A stretch of DNA of 61,620 nucleotides, from NCBI RefSeq assembly GCF_000517545.1, contig NZ_BAIV01000033.1, positions 1 through 61,620 of the forward strand. Direction: 5' to 3'. The notes under the pieces were generated by a model. That model was not told where the DNA came from. It ran no database searches and saw only the letters and a program-made list of their open reading frames with translations. A program made the translations under genes and the position numbers. Shown one piece after another: positions 52,701 through 61,620 of this stretch. This stretch comes from Bacteroides reticulotermitis JCM 10512. Lineage in GTDB: Bacteria > Bacteroidota > Bacteroidia > Bacteroidales > Bacteroidaceae. The stretch's first letter is position 1; every line of letters begins with the position of its first letter.

Positions 52701-53546
52701 ATGAGGAATTTAATAAACTTCCTACTGAAATACAATTACTGGTTCCTCTTCATTTTGTTAGAGGTAGCCAGTTTTGTTTTGTTATTTCGATTTAACCGCT
52801 ACCAGCAGAGTGCTTTTTTTACCTCTGCCAATGCGGTTACAGGAGCCGTTTATGAAGTTTCCGGAGGGATTTCCTCCTATTTTCATTTGAAGTCGGTCAA
52901 CGAAGACTTGCTGGATCGCAACATGCTTTTAGAACAACAGATCAGTAATCTGGAGAAAGCATTGTTGGATCACCAGACCGATTCGATAACGATTAATAGT
53001 GTTAAGGAACTGCCACTGACCGACTATCGGTTGTTTAAGGCACGTGTGATTAAAAATAGCCTGAATCAGGCGGACAACTACATCACGCTCAATAAAGGGG
53101 CATCTTCCGGCATTCGTCCGGAGATGGGAGTAGTCGATGGAAATGGGATTGTGGGAATTGTATATCAAACATCACCTTCGTATTCCGTGGTTATTTCGGT
53201 TTTAAATAGCAAGTCTAGCATCAGTTGCAAGATCATAGGAAGTGATTACTTCGGCTATTTGAAATGGGAGCATGGGGATTCCCAATATGCTTACTTGAGA
53301 GATTTACCGCGGCACGCTCAGTTTAACTTAGGTGATACAGTTGTAACGAGTGGATATTCCACTGTTTTTCCGGAAGGGATTATGATCGGTACCGTGGATA
53401 ATATGTCCGATTCGCACGATGGGCTTTCTTATTTATTGAAAATCAAGTTGGCTACCGATTTTGGGAAAATTAGCGATGTACGGGTAATTGAACGCACCGG
53501 CCAGCAGGAACAACAGGAACTTGAAAAAAGAAGTATGCAGCAATGA
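52701..53546 (+). CDS. mreC: Rod-shape determining protein MreC
   Basis: Protein of 281 residues with one N-terminal membrane helix (about 12-30), a coiled coil (about 60-95) and the beta-barrel MreC domain (KGASSGIRPEMGVVDGNGIV, then GDTVVTSGYSTVFPEGIMIG). MreC links MreB to the periplasmic synthesis enzymes. It overlaps mreD by 4 bp. Confidence 0.95.
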   Translation: MRNLINFLLKYNYWFLFILLEVASFVLLFRFNRYQQSAFFTSANAVTGAVYEVSGGISSYFHLKSVNEDLLDRNMLLEQQISNLEKALLDHQTDSITINSVKELPLTDYRLFKARVIKNSLNQADNYITLNKGASSGIRPEMGVVDGNGIVGIVYQTSPSYSVVISVLNSKSSISCKIIGSDYFGYLKWEHGDSQYAYLRDLPRHAQFNLGDTVVTSGYSTVFPEGIMIGTVDNMSDSHDGLSYLLKIKLATDFGKISDVRVIERTGQQEQQELEKRSMQQ

Positions 53547-54040
53547 TTTTTACCTATATACATAGAATCGGTTGGTTTATTGGCTTAGTATTACTTCAGG
53601 TACTTATCCTGAATAATATTCATATCGGTGGATATGCTACGCCTTTTCTCTACATCTATTTTATACTTAAACTCGATTCAGGTATTTCCAGGCACGAATT
53701 GATGTTATGGGCTTTCTTTTTGGGGCTTGCTGTCGACATCTTTTCGGATACCCCCGGAATGAATGCGGCGGCCTCCGTTCTGATCGCTTTTATCCGTCCC
53801 TCTATATTGCGTTTGTTCAGTCCCAGAGATAACTTAGACAATCTGATTCCGTCATTCAAAACATTGGGAATTTCTCCCTTGCTGAAATATATGACTGTCG
53901 GTGTTTTGGTACACTGTCTGACCTTGCTCACTATTGAGTTCTTCTCATTTTCCAGCATTTGGCTTTTATTACTAAGGGTGGTTACCTGCACGCTTTTGAC
54001 TATAACCTGCATAATGGCAATTGAAGGGATCCGGAGATAG
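53543..54040 (+). CDS. mreD: Rod-shape determining protein MreD
   Basis: Inner-membrane protein of 165 residues with about five hydrophobic segments, the usual size for Bacteroidetes MreD. Sequence conservation in this family is low, so the name rests largely on hydropathy and position between mreC and mrdA. The motif GLAVDIFSDTPGMNAAASV is typical. Overlaps mreC by 4 bp; mrdA begins 3 bp later. Confidence 0.92.
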   Translation: MIFTYIHRIGWFIGLVLLQVLILNNIHIGGYATPFLYIYFILKLDSGISRHELMLWAFFLGLAVDIFSDTPGMNAAASVLIAFIRPSILRLFSPRDNLDNLIPSFKTLGISPLLKYMTVGVLVHCLTLLTIEFFSFSSIWLLLLRVVTCTLLTITCIMAIEGIRR

Positions 54041-54043
54041 GAC

Positions 54044-55900
54044 ATGGCAAAAGATTATATATTAGAGAAAAGAAAACTTGTAATAGGTGGGGTTGCGGCG
54101 GCTATTGTATTGATTTATATGATAAGGCTCTTTGCGTTGCAGATCTCGACGGACGACTACAAGAAGAATGCGGATAGTAATGCTTTCCTGAACAAGATAC
54201 AGTACCCTTCCCGTGGGGCGATTTATGATCGTAACGGAAAATTGTTGGTGTTCAATCAGCCGGCCTATGATATAACTGTCGTACCAAAAGAAATAGAGAA
54301 TCTGGATACCCTCGATCTTTGTGGCTCGTTAAAAATCAGCCGGGCTCAGTTCTTGAAATTTATGAGTGATATGCAAGACCGACGTCGTAATCCGGGATAT
54401 TCCCGCTATACGAATCAGCCTTTCATGTCCCAGCTTTCGGCCGAAGAATGCGGCGTATTTCAAGAGAAACTTTTCAAGTTCCGGGGCTTCTATATCCAGC
54501 GCCGTACCATTCGTCAATACAGTTATAATGCAGCTGCCCACGCTTTAGGTGATATCGGAGAAGTTACGATGAAGGATATCGAGACAGATGATTATTACAT
54601 CCGGGGTGATTATATAGGCAAGCTAGGCGTAGAGCGGTCGTACGAGACTGAACTGCGTGGAGAAAAAGGAATCGAAATTCTACTAAGGGATGCCCATGGA
54701 CGTATTCAAGGCCGCTATATGGATGGGAAATATGACCGTCCTTCCGTTCCGGGAAAGAACTTGAAGTTGGGGATGGATATTGATCTTCAGATGCTGGGTG
54801 AACGGTTGCTCAAAAATAAAATCGGTAGTATTGTAGCCATTGAACCTGAAACAGGCGATATACTCTGCCTAGTGTCATCACCGAACTATGACCCACATTT
54901 AATGATCGGACGTCAACGCGGGAAAAACCATTTGATGTTGCAGCGAGATAATCAGAAGCCGCTCCTCAATCGTGCATTGATGGGCGTTTATCCTCCGGGA
55001 TCAACCTTCAAGACAGCTCAGGCGTTGACTTTCCTCCAAGAAGGAATCGTTGATTCTCATGCAACCTCTTTCCCCTGTTCGCGAGGTTTTCATTACGGAC
55101 GCTTGACTGTAGGATGTCACCCGCATGGTGCGCCACTCTCTTTAATTCCGGCCATTTCCACTTCGTGCAACTCTTACTTCTGTTGGGGGTTGTTCCGTAT
55201 GTTTGGCGACCGGAAGTACGGCTCGTCACAAAATGCCATCACGGTGTGGAAAGATCACATGGTGTCGCAAGGATTCGGCTACAAACTCGGTGTGGACTTA
55301 CCGGGAGAGAAACGAGGACTGATTCCGAATGCACAATTTTATGATAAAGCTTACCGCGGACGCTGGAACGGGTTGACGGTAATCAGTATCTCAATCGGAC
55401 AGGGGGAAATATTATCTACTCCGCTGCAAATAGCCAATCTGGGAGCTACTATTGCCAATCGCGGTTATTTTATGACTCCACACATTGTGAAAGAGGTCGA
55501 ACATGGAAAGCTCGATAGTTTGTTTAGCTCTCCCAGATATACCTCTATCGATAAGAAGTATTACGAAGATGTGGTAGAAGGTATGCGTGCTTCGGCCACC
55601 GGAGGTACCTGCCGTACCTTATCTTTGATGGTACCTGGGCTGGAATCTTGTGGTAAGACGGGGACAGCACAGAACCGGGGACACGACCACTCCGTCTTTA
55701 TGGGATTTGCGCCCATGAAAAATCCAAAGATCGCCATTGCAGTATACGTAGAGAATGGGGGTTGGGGAGCTACTTACGGAGTACCTATCGGCGCACTGAT
55801 CATGGATCAGTATTTGAATGGAAAGCTATCTCCTGAAAATGAGGTTAGAGCGGAAGAAATCAGTAATAAAGTCATATTGTATGGAGACGAGGAGCGATAG
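54044..55900 (+). CDS. mrdA: Penicillin-binding protein 2 (elongation transpeptidase)
   Basis: Class B transpeptidase of 618 residues that crosslinks lateral-wall peptidoglycan with RodA. One N-terminal membrane helix (about 12-30), the PBP dimerisation domain, then the transpeptidase with Ser320 in STFK (YPPGSTFK), SCN at 374-376 and KTG in ESCGKTGTAQN. All three active-site motifs are intact. Its 3' end overlaps rodA by 20 bp. Confidence 0.96.
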   Translation: MAKDYILEKRKLVIGGVAAAIVLIYMIRLFALQISTDDYKKNADSNAFLNKIQYPSRGAIYDRNGKLLVFNQPAYDITVVPKEIENLDTLDLCGSLKISRAQFLKFMSDMQDRRRNPGYSRYTNQPFMSQLSAEECGVFQEKLFKFRGFYIQRRTIRQYSYNAAAHALGDIGEVTMKDIETDDYYIRGDYIGKLGVERSYETELRGEKGIEILLRDAHGRIQGRYMDGKYDRPSVPGKNLKLGMDIDLQMLGERLLKNKIGSIVAIEPETGDILCLVSSPNYDPHLMIGRQRGKNHLMLQRDNQKPLLNRALMGVYPPGSTFKTAQALTFLQEGIVDSHATSFPCSRGFHYGRLTVGCHPHGAPLSLIPAISTSCNSYFCWGLFRMFGDRKYGSSQNAITVWKDHMVSQGFGYKLGVDLPGEKRGLIPNAQFYDKAYRGRWNGLTVISISIGQGEILSTPLQIANLGATIANRGYFMTPHIVKEVEHGKLDSLFSSPRYTSIDKKYYEDVVEGMRASATGGTCRTLSLMVPGLESCGKTGTAQNRGHDHSVFMGFAPMKNPKIAIAVYVENGGWGATYGVPIGALIMDQYLNGKLSPENEVRAEEISNKVILYGDEER

Positions 55901-57338
55901 TCTGTGGAAATCACTGGATTGGTTTACGATTGGCATCTATCTGCTATTGATTGTAGGTGGGTGGTTCAGCGTTTGCGGTGCCAGTTATGATTACGGCGAA
56001 CCCGACTTCCTGGATTTCTCCACCCGTGCGGGAAAGCAGTTTGTATGGATAATCTGTTCGTTTGGTCTGGGCTTTGTCTTATTGATGCTGGAAGATCGGA
56101 TGTATGATATGTTTGCGTACATTATCTATATCGGCATGATCGCCTTGCTGCTTGTGACTATCTTTATTGCTCCGGATACCAAAGGTTCCCGTTCCTGGCT
56201 GGTGATGGGCCCTGTCAGTTTACAACCTGCGGAGTTTGCCAAGTTTGCCACGGCATTGGCTTTGGCTAAGTATATGAACTCTTACTCATTCAATATCAAG
56301 AAAGAGAAGTGTGCACTTATCCTAGTCTTTCTGATTTTGCTTCCTATGCTGATGATTGTCGGTCAGCGCGAAACCGGTTCGGCATTGGTATATCTGGCTT
56401 TTTTCTTGGTGCTTTACCGGGAAGGGATGCCTGGCGTGGTGCTATTCTCGGGCGTTTGCGCCGTGGTCTATTTTGTACTCGGAATCCGTTACGATCAGGT
56501 ATTTATAGCTGATACACCAACTCCAATTGGCGAATTTGTTGTCCTACTGTTGATCTTGCTGTTTGCCGGTGGAATGGTGTGGGTGTTTCGAAAGAAATGG
56601 GTGCCGACAAGAAACATCATCGGTGGCAGTCTGGGCGTTTTGCTTATTGCCTATCTGCTGTCGGAATATGTTATACCATTCAATCTAGTATGGGTGCAAT
56701 GGGGGCTTATTTTGTTGGTAGTTTCTTATCTGATCTACTTGTCTTTGAGTGATCGGCAACGTTCCTATCTGCTTATCGGACTCTTTGCGCTAGGCTCTGT
56801 CGGCTTTCTATACTCCAGTGATTATGTCTTTGACAATATTCTCGAGCCGCATCAGCAGGTACGTATTAAGGTTGTTCTGGGCTTGGAGGAAGACCTTACC
56901 GGAGCGGGATATAATGTGAACCAGTCCAAGATTGCAATTGGATCGGGTGGACTAACCGGCAAAGGCTTTTTGAATGGTACACAGACAAAACTAAAGTATG
57001 TACCCGAGCAGGATACCGATTTTATATTCTGTACGGTAGGCGAGGAGCAAGGCTTTGTTGGGTCTGCTGCTGTCCTGTTGGCATTTCTTATACTGATTTT
57101 GCGACTTATTGTTTTGGCTGAGCGTCAGCCTACTGCCTTCGGAAGAGTATATGGATACTCTGTGCTGAGTATTTTCTTATTTCACCTCTTTATTAATATA
57201 GGCATGGTGCTGGGGTTGACCCCGGTGATTGGAATACCCTTGCCGTTCTTTAGCTATGGAGGCTCCTCATTGTGGGGGTTCACCATTCTGCTGTTTATCT
57301 TTCTGCGAATTGATGCCGGCCGGAGTAGGCGGTTGTAG
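55881..57338 (+). CDS. rodA: RodA peptidoglycan glycosyltransferase (SEDS family)
   Basis: Polytopic SEDS-family polymerase of 485 residues. Family segments include DTKGSRSWLVMGPVSLQPAE, QRETGSALVYLAFF and PLPFFSYGGSSLWGF. It polymerises glycan strands, with PBP2 crosslinking them. Start at 55881 (METRSDSLWKSLDW) is preferred to 55818, which would lie fully within mrdA. It ends 4 bp before the stop of the convergent gldH gene. Confidence 0.94.
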   Translation: METRSDSLWKSLDWFTIGIYLLLIVGGWFSVCGASYDYGEPDFLDFSTRAGKQFVWIICSFGLGFVLLMLEDRMYDMFAYIIYIGMIALLLVTIFIAPDTKGSRSWLVMGPVSLQPAEFAKFATALALAKYMNSYSFNIKKEKCALILVFLILLPMLMIVGQRETGSALVYLAFFLVLYREGMPGVVLFSGVCAVVYFVLGIRYDQVFIADTPTPIGEFVVLLLILLFAGGMVWVFRKKWVPTRNIIGGSLGVLLIAYLLSEYVIPFNLVWVQWGLILLVVSYLIYLSLSDRQRSYLLIGLFALGSVGFLYSSDYVFDNILEPHQQVRIKVVLGLEEDLTGAGYNVNQSKIAIGSGGLTGKGFLNGTQTKLKYVPEQDTDFIFCTVGEEQGFVGSAAVLLAFLILILRLIVLAERQPTAFGRVYGYSVLSIFLFHLFINIGMVLGLTPVIGIPLPFFSYGGSSLWGFTILLFIFLRIDAGRSRRL

Positions 57339-57342
57339 GGTC

Positions 57343-57816
57343 TTATCTGTCAATTCGTATACCTACATCATTCAGGCCACTTAGCCGGAAGTCTTTCATG
57401 CCGTGAGCAACTTTAATTGTGCGCTTGCCCGTGTGAGAAACGATAACCGAGCGGATAGGCACGGTTGATTGATGTAAACTTCCCCATTCATTGCCTTTCC
57501 AACGACCGGCTTTATCGGTTAGTGCTATTTCGATCGTGTCGGTTTCCCAAATCAGGGAATCGCGTAAGTTTTGACTGACAAATAGGTATAAGTCTTGATA
57601 GGGATAGCTGTTCTGATTGCGTACCTCGGCGAAGAGATTCAATAGAGTAGGTACGCTATCATTCAACATAACCTGAAAAAAGAGAGTATCACTCTTTCCC
57701 CATCCCGTTTGGGATAGGGATTGATAAGAGTGATACACCGTATTCTTTTCGATACATGCTGTCGAGAAGCAGATGCAAAACAGATAAAACAGACTATTCT
57801 TTAGTAGGCTTCTCAT
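57343..57816 (-). CDS. gldH: GldH-type gliding motility lipoprotein
   Basis: Lipoprotein of 157 residues with signal MRSLLKNSLFYLFCICFSTA and Cys21 (FSTAC), then a beta-rich domain with LFAEVRNQNSYPYQDLYLFV. GldH is part of the gliding/outer-membrane export machinery in Flavobacterium; Bacteroides does not glide, so its role here is uncertain. The open frame extends upstream of 57816 but there it only mirrors the ricT tail in another frame. The start at 57816 overlaps the ricT end by 23 bp. Last gene of a minus-strand operon. Confidence 0.87.
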   Translation of the reverse strand: MRSLLKNSLFYLFCICFSTACIEKNTVYHSYQSLSQTGWGKSDTLFFQVMLNDSVPTLLNLFAEVRNQNSYPYQDLYLFVSQNLRDSLIWETDTIEIALTDKAGRWKGNEWGSLHQSTVPIRSVIVSHTGKRTIKVAHGMKDFRLSGLNDVGIRIDR

Positions 57817-59242
57817 GATTTGAAGGCTTCTCTGGTTGGCTTCTCTCAGGGCGGGAAGGACGTTCGGGGTTATTTGGGCGCCTCTGGTTTTGGGGACGCT
57901 CTTGCTGTGTACCTTTTTCCGGACGCTTGTTTTCGTCGTTGCGGCCTTGGTTCTGTCCTCTGTTCCGATTGTTATTATTTCTCGGACGATTATCTCTTTC
58001 GCCTCGATTATTGCCATTTTCTGCAGGTTGTGCCGATCGGTTATCTCTTTCCGGACGTGGATTGTCGTTTTCCGTAGGTTGGATTGGTCGATTATTGCCG
58101 GCAACCTGTGGTTGCGGCCGGTTATTGCCTTTCTTCTTTTTCCGGTTTCGCCCGTTGTTCGGATTTTCTCCACCTGCCTCTTTTCGGCGGCGGTCAAATC
58201 GGGTTAGGCTTTCCTGTTCGACTAGATCGACCGGTACCTTAACTTCTTGTTTCCGCTCTACTTCGAGCAGCGTATCGGGCTTCATGCCTTTTCGATTCAT
58301 CGAAATAATTTCGAATGCTTTCCGGCTACTTATTGTTACCAGATTTGCAGGGAAGTTCTTATCGGTTGAGTAAGATATCTGATTGCTCAGAATATCGGCT
58401 TTGAAGAAATAGAATGTACCGTCTTTGGTTTCCAATTCAATCTCTCGCGAAGGCAGACGTTTTTGAGCTTCCACATAACAATCCACCTCATAATTCAGGC
58501 AGCATTTTAGTTTGGCGCACTGTCCGGCCAACTTTTGCGGATTAAGCGAAATATCCTGGTAGCGGGCAGCACTGGTTGATACGGATACAAAGCTCGTCAT
58601 CCAGGTAGCGCAACAGAGTTCGCGGCCGCAAGGACCGATTCCACCGATGCGTCCCGCTTCCTGACGGGCACCGATCTGTTTCATTTCAATGCGCACACGG
58701 AAAGCTTCAGCCAATACCTTAATCAGTTGACGGAAGTCTACACGTTCGTCGGCAATATAATAAAAGATTGCCTTATTACCATCGCCCTGATATTCAACAT
58801 CGCCAATCTTCATGTCCAGATTGAGGTTAACCGCAATCTGTCTGGCGCGAATCATCGTTGCGTGCTCTTTATCCTTGGCTTCGTTGAACTTCTCCATGTC
58901 AACCGGTTTGGCTTTCCGGTAGATTCTTTTGATTTCAACTTCCGTTTTGAAGTTAGCTTTCTTCATTTGTAGCGGTACCAGACGTCCGGTCAGTGTTACC
59001 GTTCCGATGTCATGGCCGGGAGTTGATTCTACAGCTACTATGTCGCCAGTCTCCAACTTAATTTTATTACTGTTCCGGTAGTATCCTTTACGCGTGTTTT
59101 TAAATTGCACCTCTACCATGTCATGCTCTTCAGCATTTCCGGGGATATCTGCCAGCCAGTCGTACGTATTCAGTTTTTTATCTTGCCGGGAACATCCTTT
59201 GCAGCAAAGACTGCCCCCTCCGTTATGAAGTTTATATTCCAT
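57794..59242 (-). CDS. ricT: PSP1/RicT-like protein with long basic disordered tail
   Basis: Protein of 482 residues. The PSP1/RicT core (about 40-330) carries GRIGGIGPCGRELCCATW (Cys205, 210, 211) and QCAKLKCCLNYE (Cys242, 247, 248), the conserved Cys set. In Bacillus, RicT works with RicA and RicF in an Fe-S-containing complex affecting RNA maturation; the Bacteroides function is not settled. Two additions stand out: an N-terminal CCKGC motif at 13-17, and a tail from about 350 to 482 made almost wholly of N, R, P, Q, E and G with repeated RDNR/ERP units, probably disordered and nucleic-acid binding. It starts 11 bp after holB and its end overlaps gldH. Confidence 0.88.
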   Translation of the reverse strand: MEYKLHNGGGSLCCKGCSRQDKKLNTYDWLADIPGNAEEHDMVEVQFKNTRKGYYRNSNKIKLETGDIVAVESTPGHDIGTVTLTGRLVPLQMKKANFKTEVEIKRIYRKAKPVDMEKFNEAKDKEHATMIRARQIAVNLNLDMKIGDVEYQGDGNKAIFYYIADERVDFRQLIKVLAEAFRVRIEMKQIGARQEAGRIGGIGPCGRELCCATWMTSFVSVSTSAARYQDISLNPQKLAGQCAKLKCCLNYEVDCYVEAQKRLPSREIELETKDGTFYFFKADILSNQISYSTDKNFPANLVTISSRKAFEIISMNRKGMKPDTLLEVERKQEVKVPVDLVEQESLTRFDRRRKEAGGENPNNGRNRKKKKGNNRPQPQVAGNNRPIQPTENDNPRPERDNRSAQPAENGNNRGERDNRPRNNNNRNRGQNQGRNDENKRPEKGTQQERPQNQRRPNNPERPSRPERSQPEKPSNHEKPTKE

Positions 59243-59253
59243 AGATTATATAT

Positions 59254-60377
59254 TTATTGCTTTAACAGTACAATCATCTTCAATGAAAAGTCGAAGAATA
59301 CCATTTTAGCATTTACATTTTGTTCAATATGTTGTTGGGCTTCACTGAGTTCGTCCATGAGTCCCATAATGTTGCGCTCATTGATGAATGGAGCAAAGCG
59401 AGTTGCGAAATTTTGTTCACCTATCGTCATATAGGTAAGTTCTTTCCGGTGTAGGTTATAGATAAAATTCTCTCGTATCATCGTTGGCAATATCCCAGGA
59501 AGTTCTTTTGTTTCTCTCGTCCCATGCTGGCTACTTGATCGCTCCAGAGTTTCATTTCTCTAATTTTGCGTTGGTAGGAAAGGCGCATCAGGCTGACAAA
59601 TAAGTCAAAGAACAACTGATTTTCTTCGTTCAGGTGAATTGCTTCGAGTGCTTTGATAAAGTTACCGTTTGCAAGATGAGCTATTGATAAGCTATCCGCT
59701 TGCAAGGTGCCATAGCGCGATTGCAGTGTCTCAGCAATGCAGGCTTCATCAATCTTGCGTATGTTGATTCGCTGGGTACGACTCAAGATTGTAGGGAGAA
59801 TCATCTCCGGAACCTCTGAGACTAAGAGGAAGACTGTTTTCTTCGGTGGTTCTTCCAGTAACTTCAAAAGCTTGTTGGCGCATACCGGATGCATCTTTTC
59901 CGGAAGCCAGATAATTGAAATCTTATAACCTCCTTCACTCGATTTCAGACTTAGCTTTTTCGTGATTTCATCACTTTCCTTGGCATAGATTATTGCCTGA
60001 GAGTTCTCCGCCTCTATTTCGTTCAACCAATGATTCAGATTGAAATAGGGATTGTTTAGTACCAGTTGACGCCACTCGACTATATAGTCATCACAGAGTT
60101 CTCGTTTTCTCTTAGCGTTTTTTACAATAGGGAAAGCAAAGTGCAAGTCCGGGTGAACCAATTTATTGTATTTCACGCATGACGGACATACTCCGCAGGC
60201 ATCAGTTTGTCCCGGATTGGAACAGCTAATGTAGCGAGCGTAGGCTAAAGCTAATGGAAATGCTCCCACTCCCTCAGACCCACATAATAATTGGGCGTGT
60301 GGAATACGGCCTTCGCTCACTTCCTGAATTAGGCGGTCTTTAATAGCTTGCTGTCCGATTACGTCTTTAAAAAACAC
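59254..60377 (-). CDS. holB: DNA polymerase III delta-prime subunit (frameshifted)
   Basis: Clamp-loader AAA+ subunit of about 374 residues. Motifs include IGQQAIKDRL, a P-loop-like GSEGVGAF, a zinc-binding Cys set CGVCPSC, and an SRT sensor (LSRTQRINI). The P-loop lacks the usual GKT, as expected for delta-prime. The frame breaks near 59482; restoring one G (CGATG to CGGATG) joins YCQR to MIRENFIYNLHRKELTYM and the normal C-terminus MVFFDFSLKMIVLLKQ. A core replication gene, so the break should be an assembly error. Lies 24 bp after metF and 11 bp before ricT. Confidence 0.92.
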
Positions 60378-60401
60378 GATGATTGTTTAGAGGTTTATAT
60401 A

Positions 60402-61355
60402 TTAGTAAATTACTTTGGCTACTTCTTTGATGCTGTCAACGGCTCCGATTGAGTAGAAATGGATACTGGGTACTCCGTGTGCCATTAATTCCTTGCACTG
60501 ATTGGTGCACCATTCGATACCAACTTGCTCGGCATCCTCATCATTTTTGCATTTTAGAGCTTCCTGAACCAAGTCTTCCGGCAAATCTACTTTAAATGTT
60601 TTGGGAATCATACTCAGCTGCGATAGTTTTTTGAATGGCTTTACACCTGGGATGATTGGAATCTGAATACCGGCGGCTTTCGCACGTTCCACGAATTCAA
60701 AATACTTCTTATTATCATAGAACATCTGGGTTACGGCATACTCCGCTCCGGCTTCTACTTTCTTTTTCAGCCAATAGATGTCAGAATCCATGTTAGGAGC
60801 CTCTTCGTGCTTTTCCGGATAGCAGGCCACTCCACATGAAAAAGGAGTGCTGGTAACCTTCATCTCCGAGCCATCTACAAAAACTCCTTTATTGAATTTA
60901 TTGATTTGTTCTTGCAATTCTATAGCGTGATGGTATCCATCTCCTTCGGGAGTGAATACTGTTTCATGCTTAGCTTTGTCGCCACGCAGAACCAGCAGTT
61001 CGGTGATATTCAAAAACTGCAAGTCTAGCAGAACGTACTCGGTCTCTTCGCGAGTGAATCCGCTGCATAAAATGTGTGGGACAATTGTTATGTTGTATTT
61101 GTTTTGGATAGCAGCGGCAACGGCAACTGTTCCCGGACGCCTTCTCAAACGGTTCTTTTGATATAAACCGTTACCAAGGTCTTTGTACACGTATTCACTA
61201 CGGTGCGTGGTAATGTTGATGTATTTCGGATCAAACTCACGAAGCGTGTCGATGGTTTGATATAGCTTTTCGATACCTGTTCCCTTAAGTGGGGGAAGAA
61301 TCTCGAAAGAAAAAGCTGTTTTTTCGTTACTGTGTATTAAATCAATTACTCTCAT
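60402..61355 (-). CDS. metF: Methylenetetrahydrofolate reductase
   Basis: FAD-dependent TIM-barrel enzyme of 317 residues that makes 5-methyl-THF for methionine synthesis. Family features: AFSFEILPPLKG near the start, NITTHRS, LVLRGDKAK, a CGVACYPEKHEEAPN segment, and EYAVTQMFYDN. Length is normal. First gene of the operon metF-holB-ricT-gldH. Confidence 0.96.
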   Translation of the reverse strand: MRVIDLIHSNEKTAFSFEILPPLKGTGIEKLYQTIDTLREFDPKYINITTHRSEYVYKDLGNGLYQKNRLRRRPGTVAVAAAIQNKYNITIVPHILCSGFTREETEYVLLDLQFLNITELLVLRGDKAKHETVFTPEGDGYHHAIELQEQINKFNKGVFVDGSEMKVTSTPFSCGVACYPEKHEEAPNMDSDIYWLKKKVEAGAEYAVTQMFYDNKKYFEFVERAKAAGIQIPIIPGVKPFKKLSQLSMIPKTFKVDLPEDLVQEALKCKNDEDAEQVGIEWCTNQCKELMAHGVPSIHFYSIGAVDSIKEVAKVIY

Positions 61356-61396
61356 TCTTTTTCGTTGATCTTTCTTATTAAATATGCATATTGGGA

Positions 61397-61404
61397 CAAA
61401 AATA
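61397..61404 (-). promoter_or_regulatory. Promoter -7 box for the metF operon
   Basis: The minus strand reads TATTTTTG, fitting TANNTTTG, about 42 bp before the metF start. Confidence 0.5.
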
Positions 61405-61620
61405 CGAAAAAAGAAAGATTTCTTCTTGATTTAACTGAAAATAGTTTGGAATTAGCTTAAGTATCCGTGAGGAAGGACTTTCTTGCGCTCAATTCGGTTG
61501 CCTCACTGCGGATGTAGCACTTGCAGCAGTCGCTTGTTACTTTGCTCATTGTATGTTTGCGCATGGCTTGTTCCTATCGGATTGATATCGTTTGTAGAAA
61601 GACCTAGACGTTTGAAAAAA
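61405..61620. other. Unassigned window end
   Basis: No convincing gene or structure. A 35-codon frame on the minus strand is too short and unlike any family I know. Confidence 0.3.

Noticed and set aside
57817..58197. N-terminal extension of gldH
   Set aside because: The extension is an out-of-frame reading of the low-complexity ricT tail; the lipoprotein signal starts at 57816.
57927..58373. Long plus-strand frame opposite ricT
   Set aside because: It is an antisense reading of the low-complexity tail, with no start signal or family.
59254..59490. Separate small gene downstream of holB
   Set aside because: It is the C-terminus of delta-prime after a one-base loss.

Overview
The window is a chromosomal segment of a Bacteroidales bacterium, most likely Bacteroides or a close relative. 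The support comes from SusC/SusD outer-membrane pairs, a one-component hybrid two-component regulator, surface lipoproteins with acidic residues after the lipobox Cys, promoters with the Bacteroides -7 box TANNTTTG, and the gene orders metF-holB-ricT-gldH and mreBCD-mrdA-rodA. I cannot name the species from sequence alone. I see no rRNA, tRNA, CRISPR array or transposase.

Layout. 0-13 kb (+): cyclophilin lipoprotein, M16 peptidase, MATE transporter, hybrid histidine kinase with an HPt domain, then TamB and a TamL-type outer-membrane protein. 13.1-13.8 kb: a non-coding element bounded by inverted repeats. 13.8-14.7 kb: a sugar nucleotidyltransferase. 14.8-42.6 kb: a large polysaccharide/glycoprotein utilisation locus with two divergent arms. 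The minus arm encodes, in order of transcription, GH97 fused to a metallopeptidase-like domain, GH43, GH127 and an S9 dipeptidyl-peptidase. The plus arm encodes GH127, SusC, SusD, a DUF4859-type surface lipoprotein, a BACON/HExxH lipoprotein, a CotH protein, a second HExxH protein and the HTCS regulator. 42.6-46 kb: an HU-like protein with unusual flanking repeats, an ECF sigma/membrane-protein pair, and a stretch of decayed minus-strand genes. 46-52 kb: ABC-F ATPase, M13 peptidase, purH. 51.7-57.3 kb: the elongasome operon mreBCD-mrdA-rodA. 57.3-61.4 kb (minus): metF, holB, ricT, gldH.

Main biological idea (inference). The utilisation locus combines two beta-L-arabinofuranosidases (GH127), a GH43 enzyme, a GH97 of the retaining alpha-galactosidase type, a lethal-factor/Pro-Pro-endopeptidase-like domain fused to that GH97, a DPP4-like peptidase and two further HExxH proteins. 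This set matches the chemistry of extensins and related plant hydroxyproline-rich glycoproteins: Hyp-linked beta-L-arabinofuranosides capped by alpha-L-arabinofuranose, Ser-linked alpha-galactose, and a Pro/Hyp-rich backbone. I propose it as a locus that consumes both the glycans and the protein of extensin.

Data quality. At least twelve reading-frame breaks are spread over nine genes (tamB, tamL, S9 peptidase x3, two GH127, SusC, HTCS, ABC-F x2, purH, holB). In each the frame is restored by adding back a base (two in tamB) to a short run of identical bases, and no frame break needs a base removed. Because purH and the core replication gene holB are also hit, I read these as uncorrected homopolymer deletions in the assembly, not real pseudogenes. 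Coordinates of these genes are given for the rejoined reading frames.
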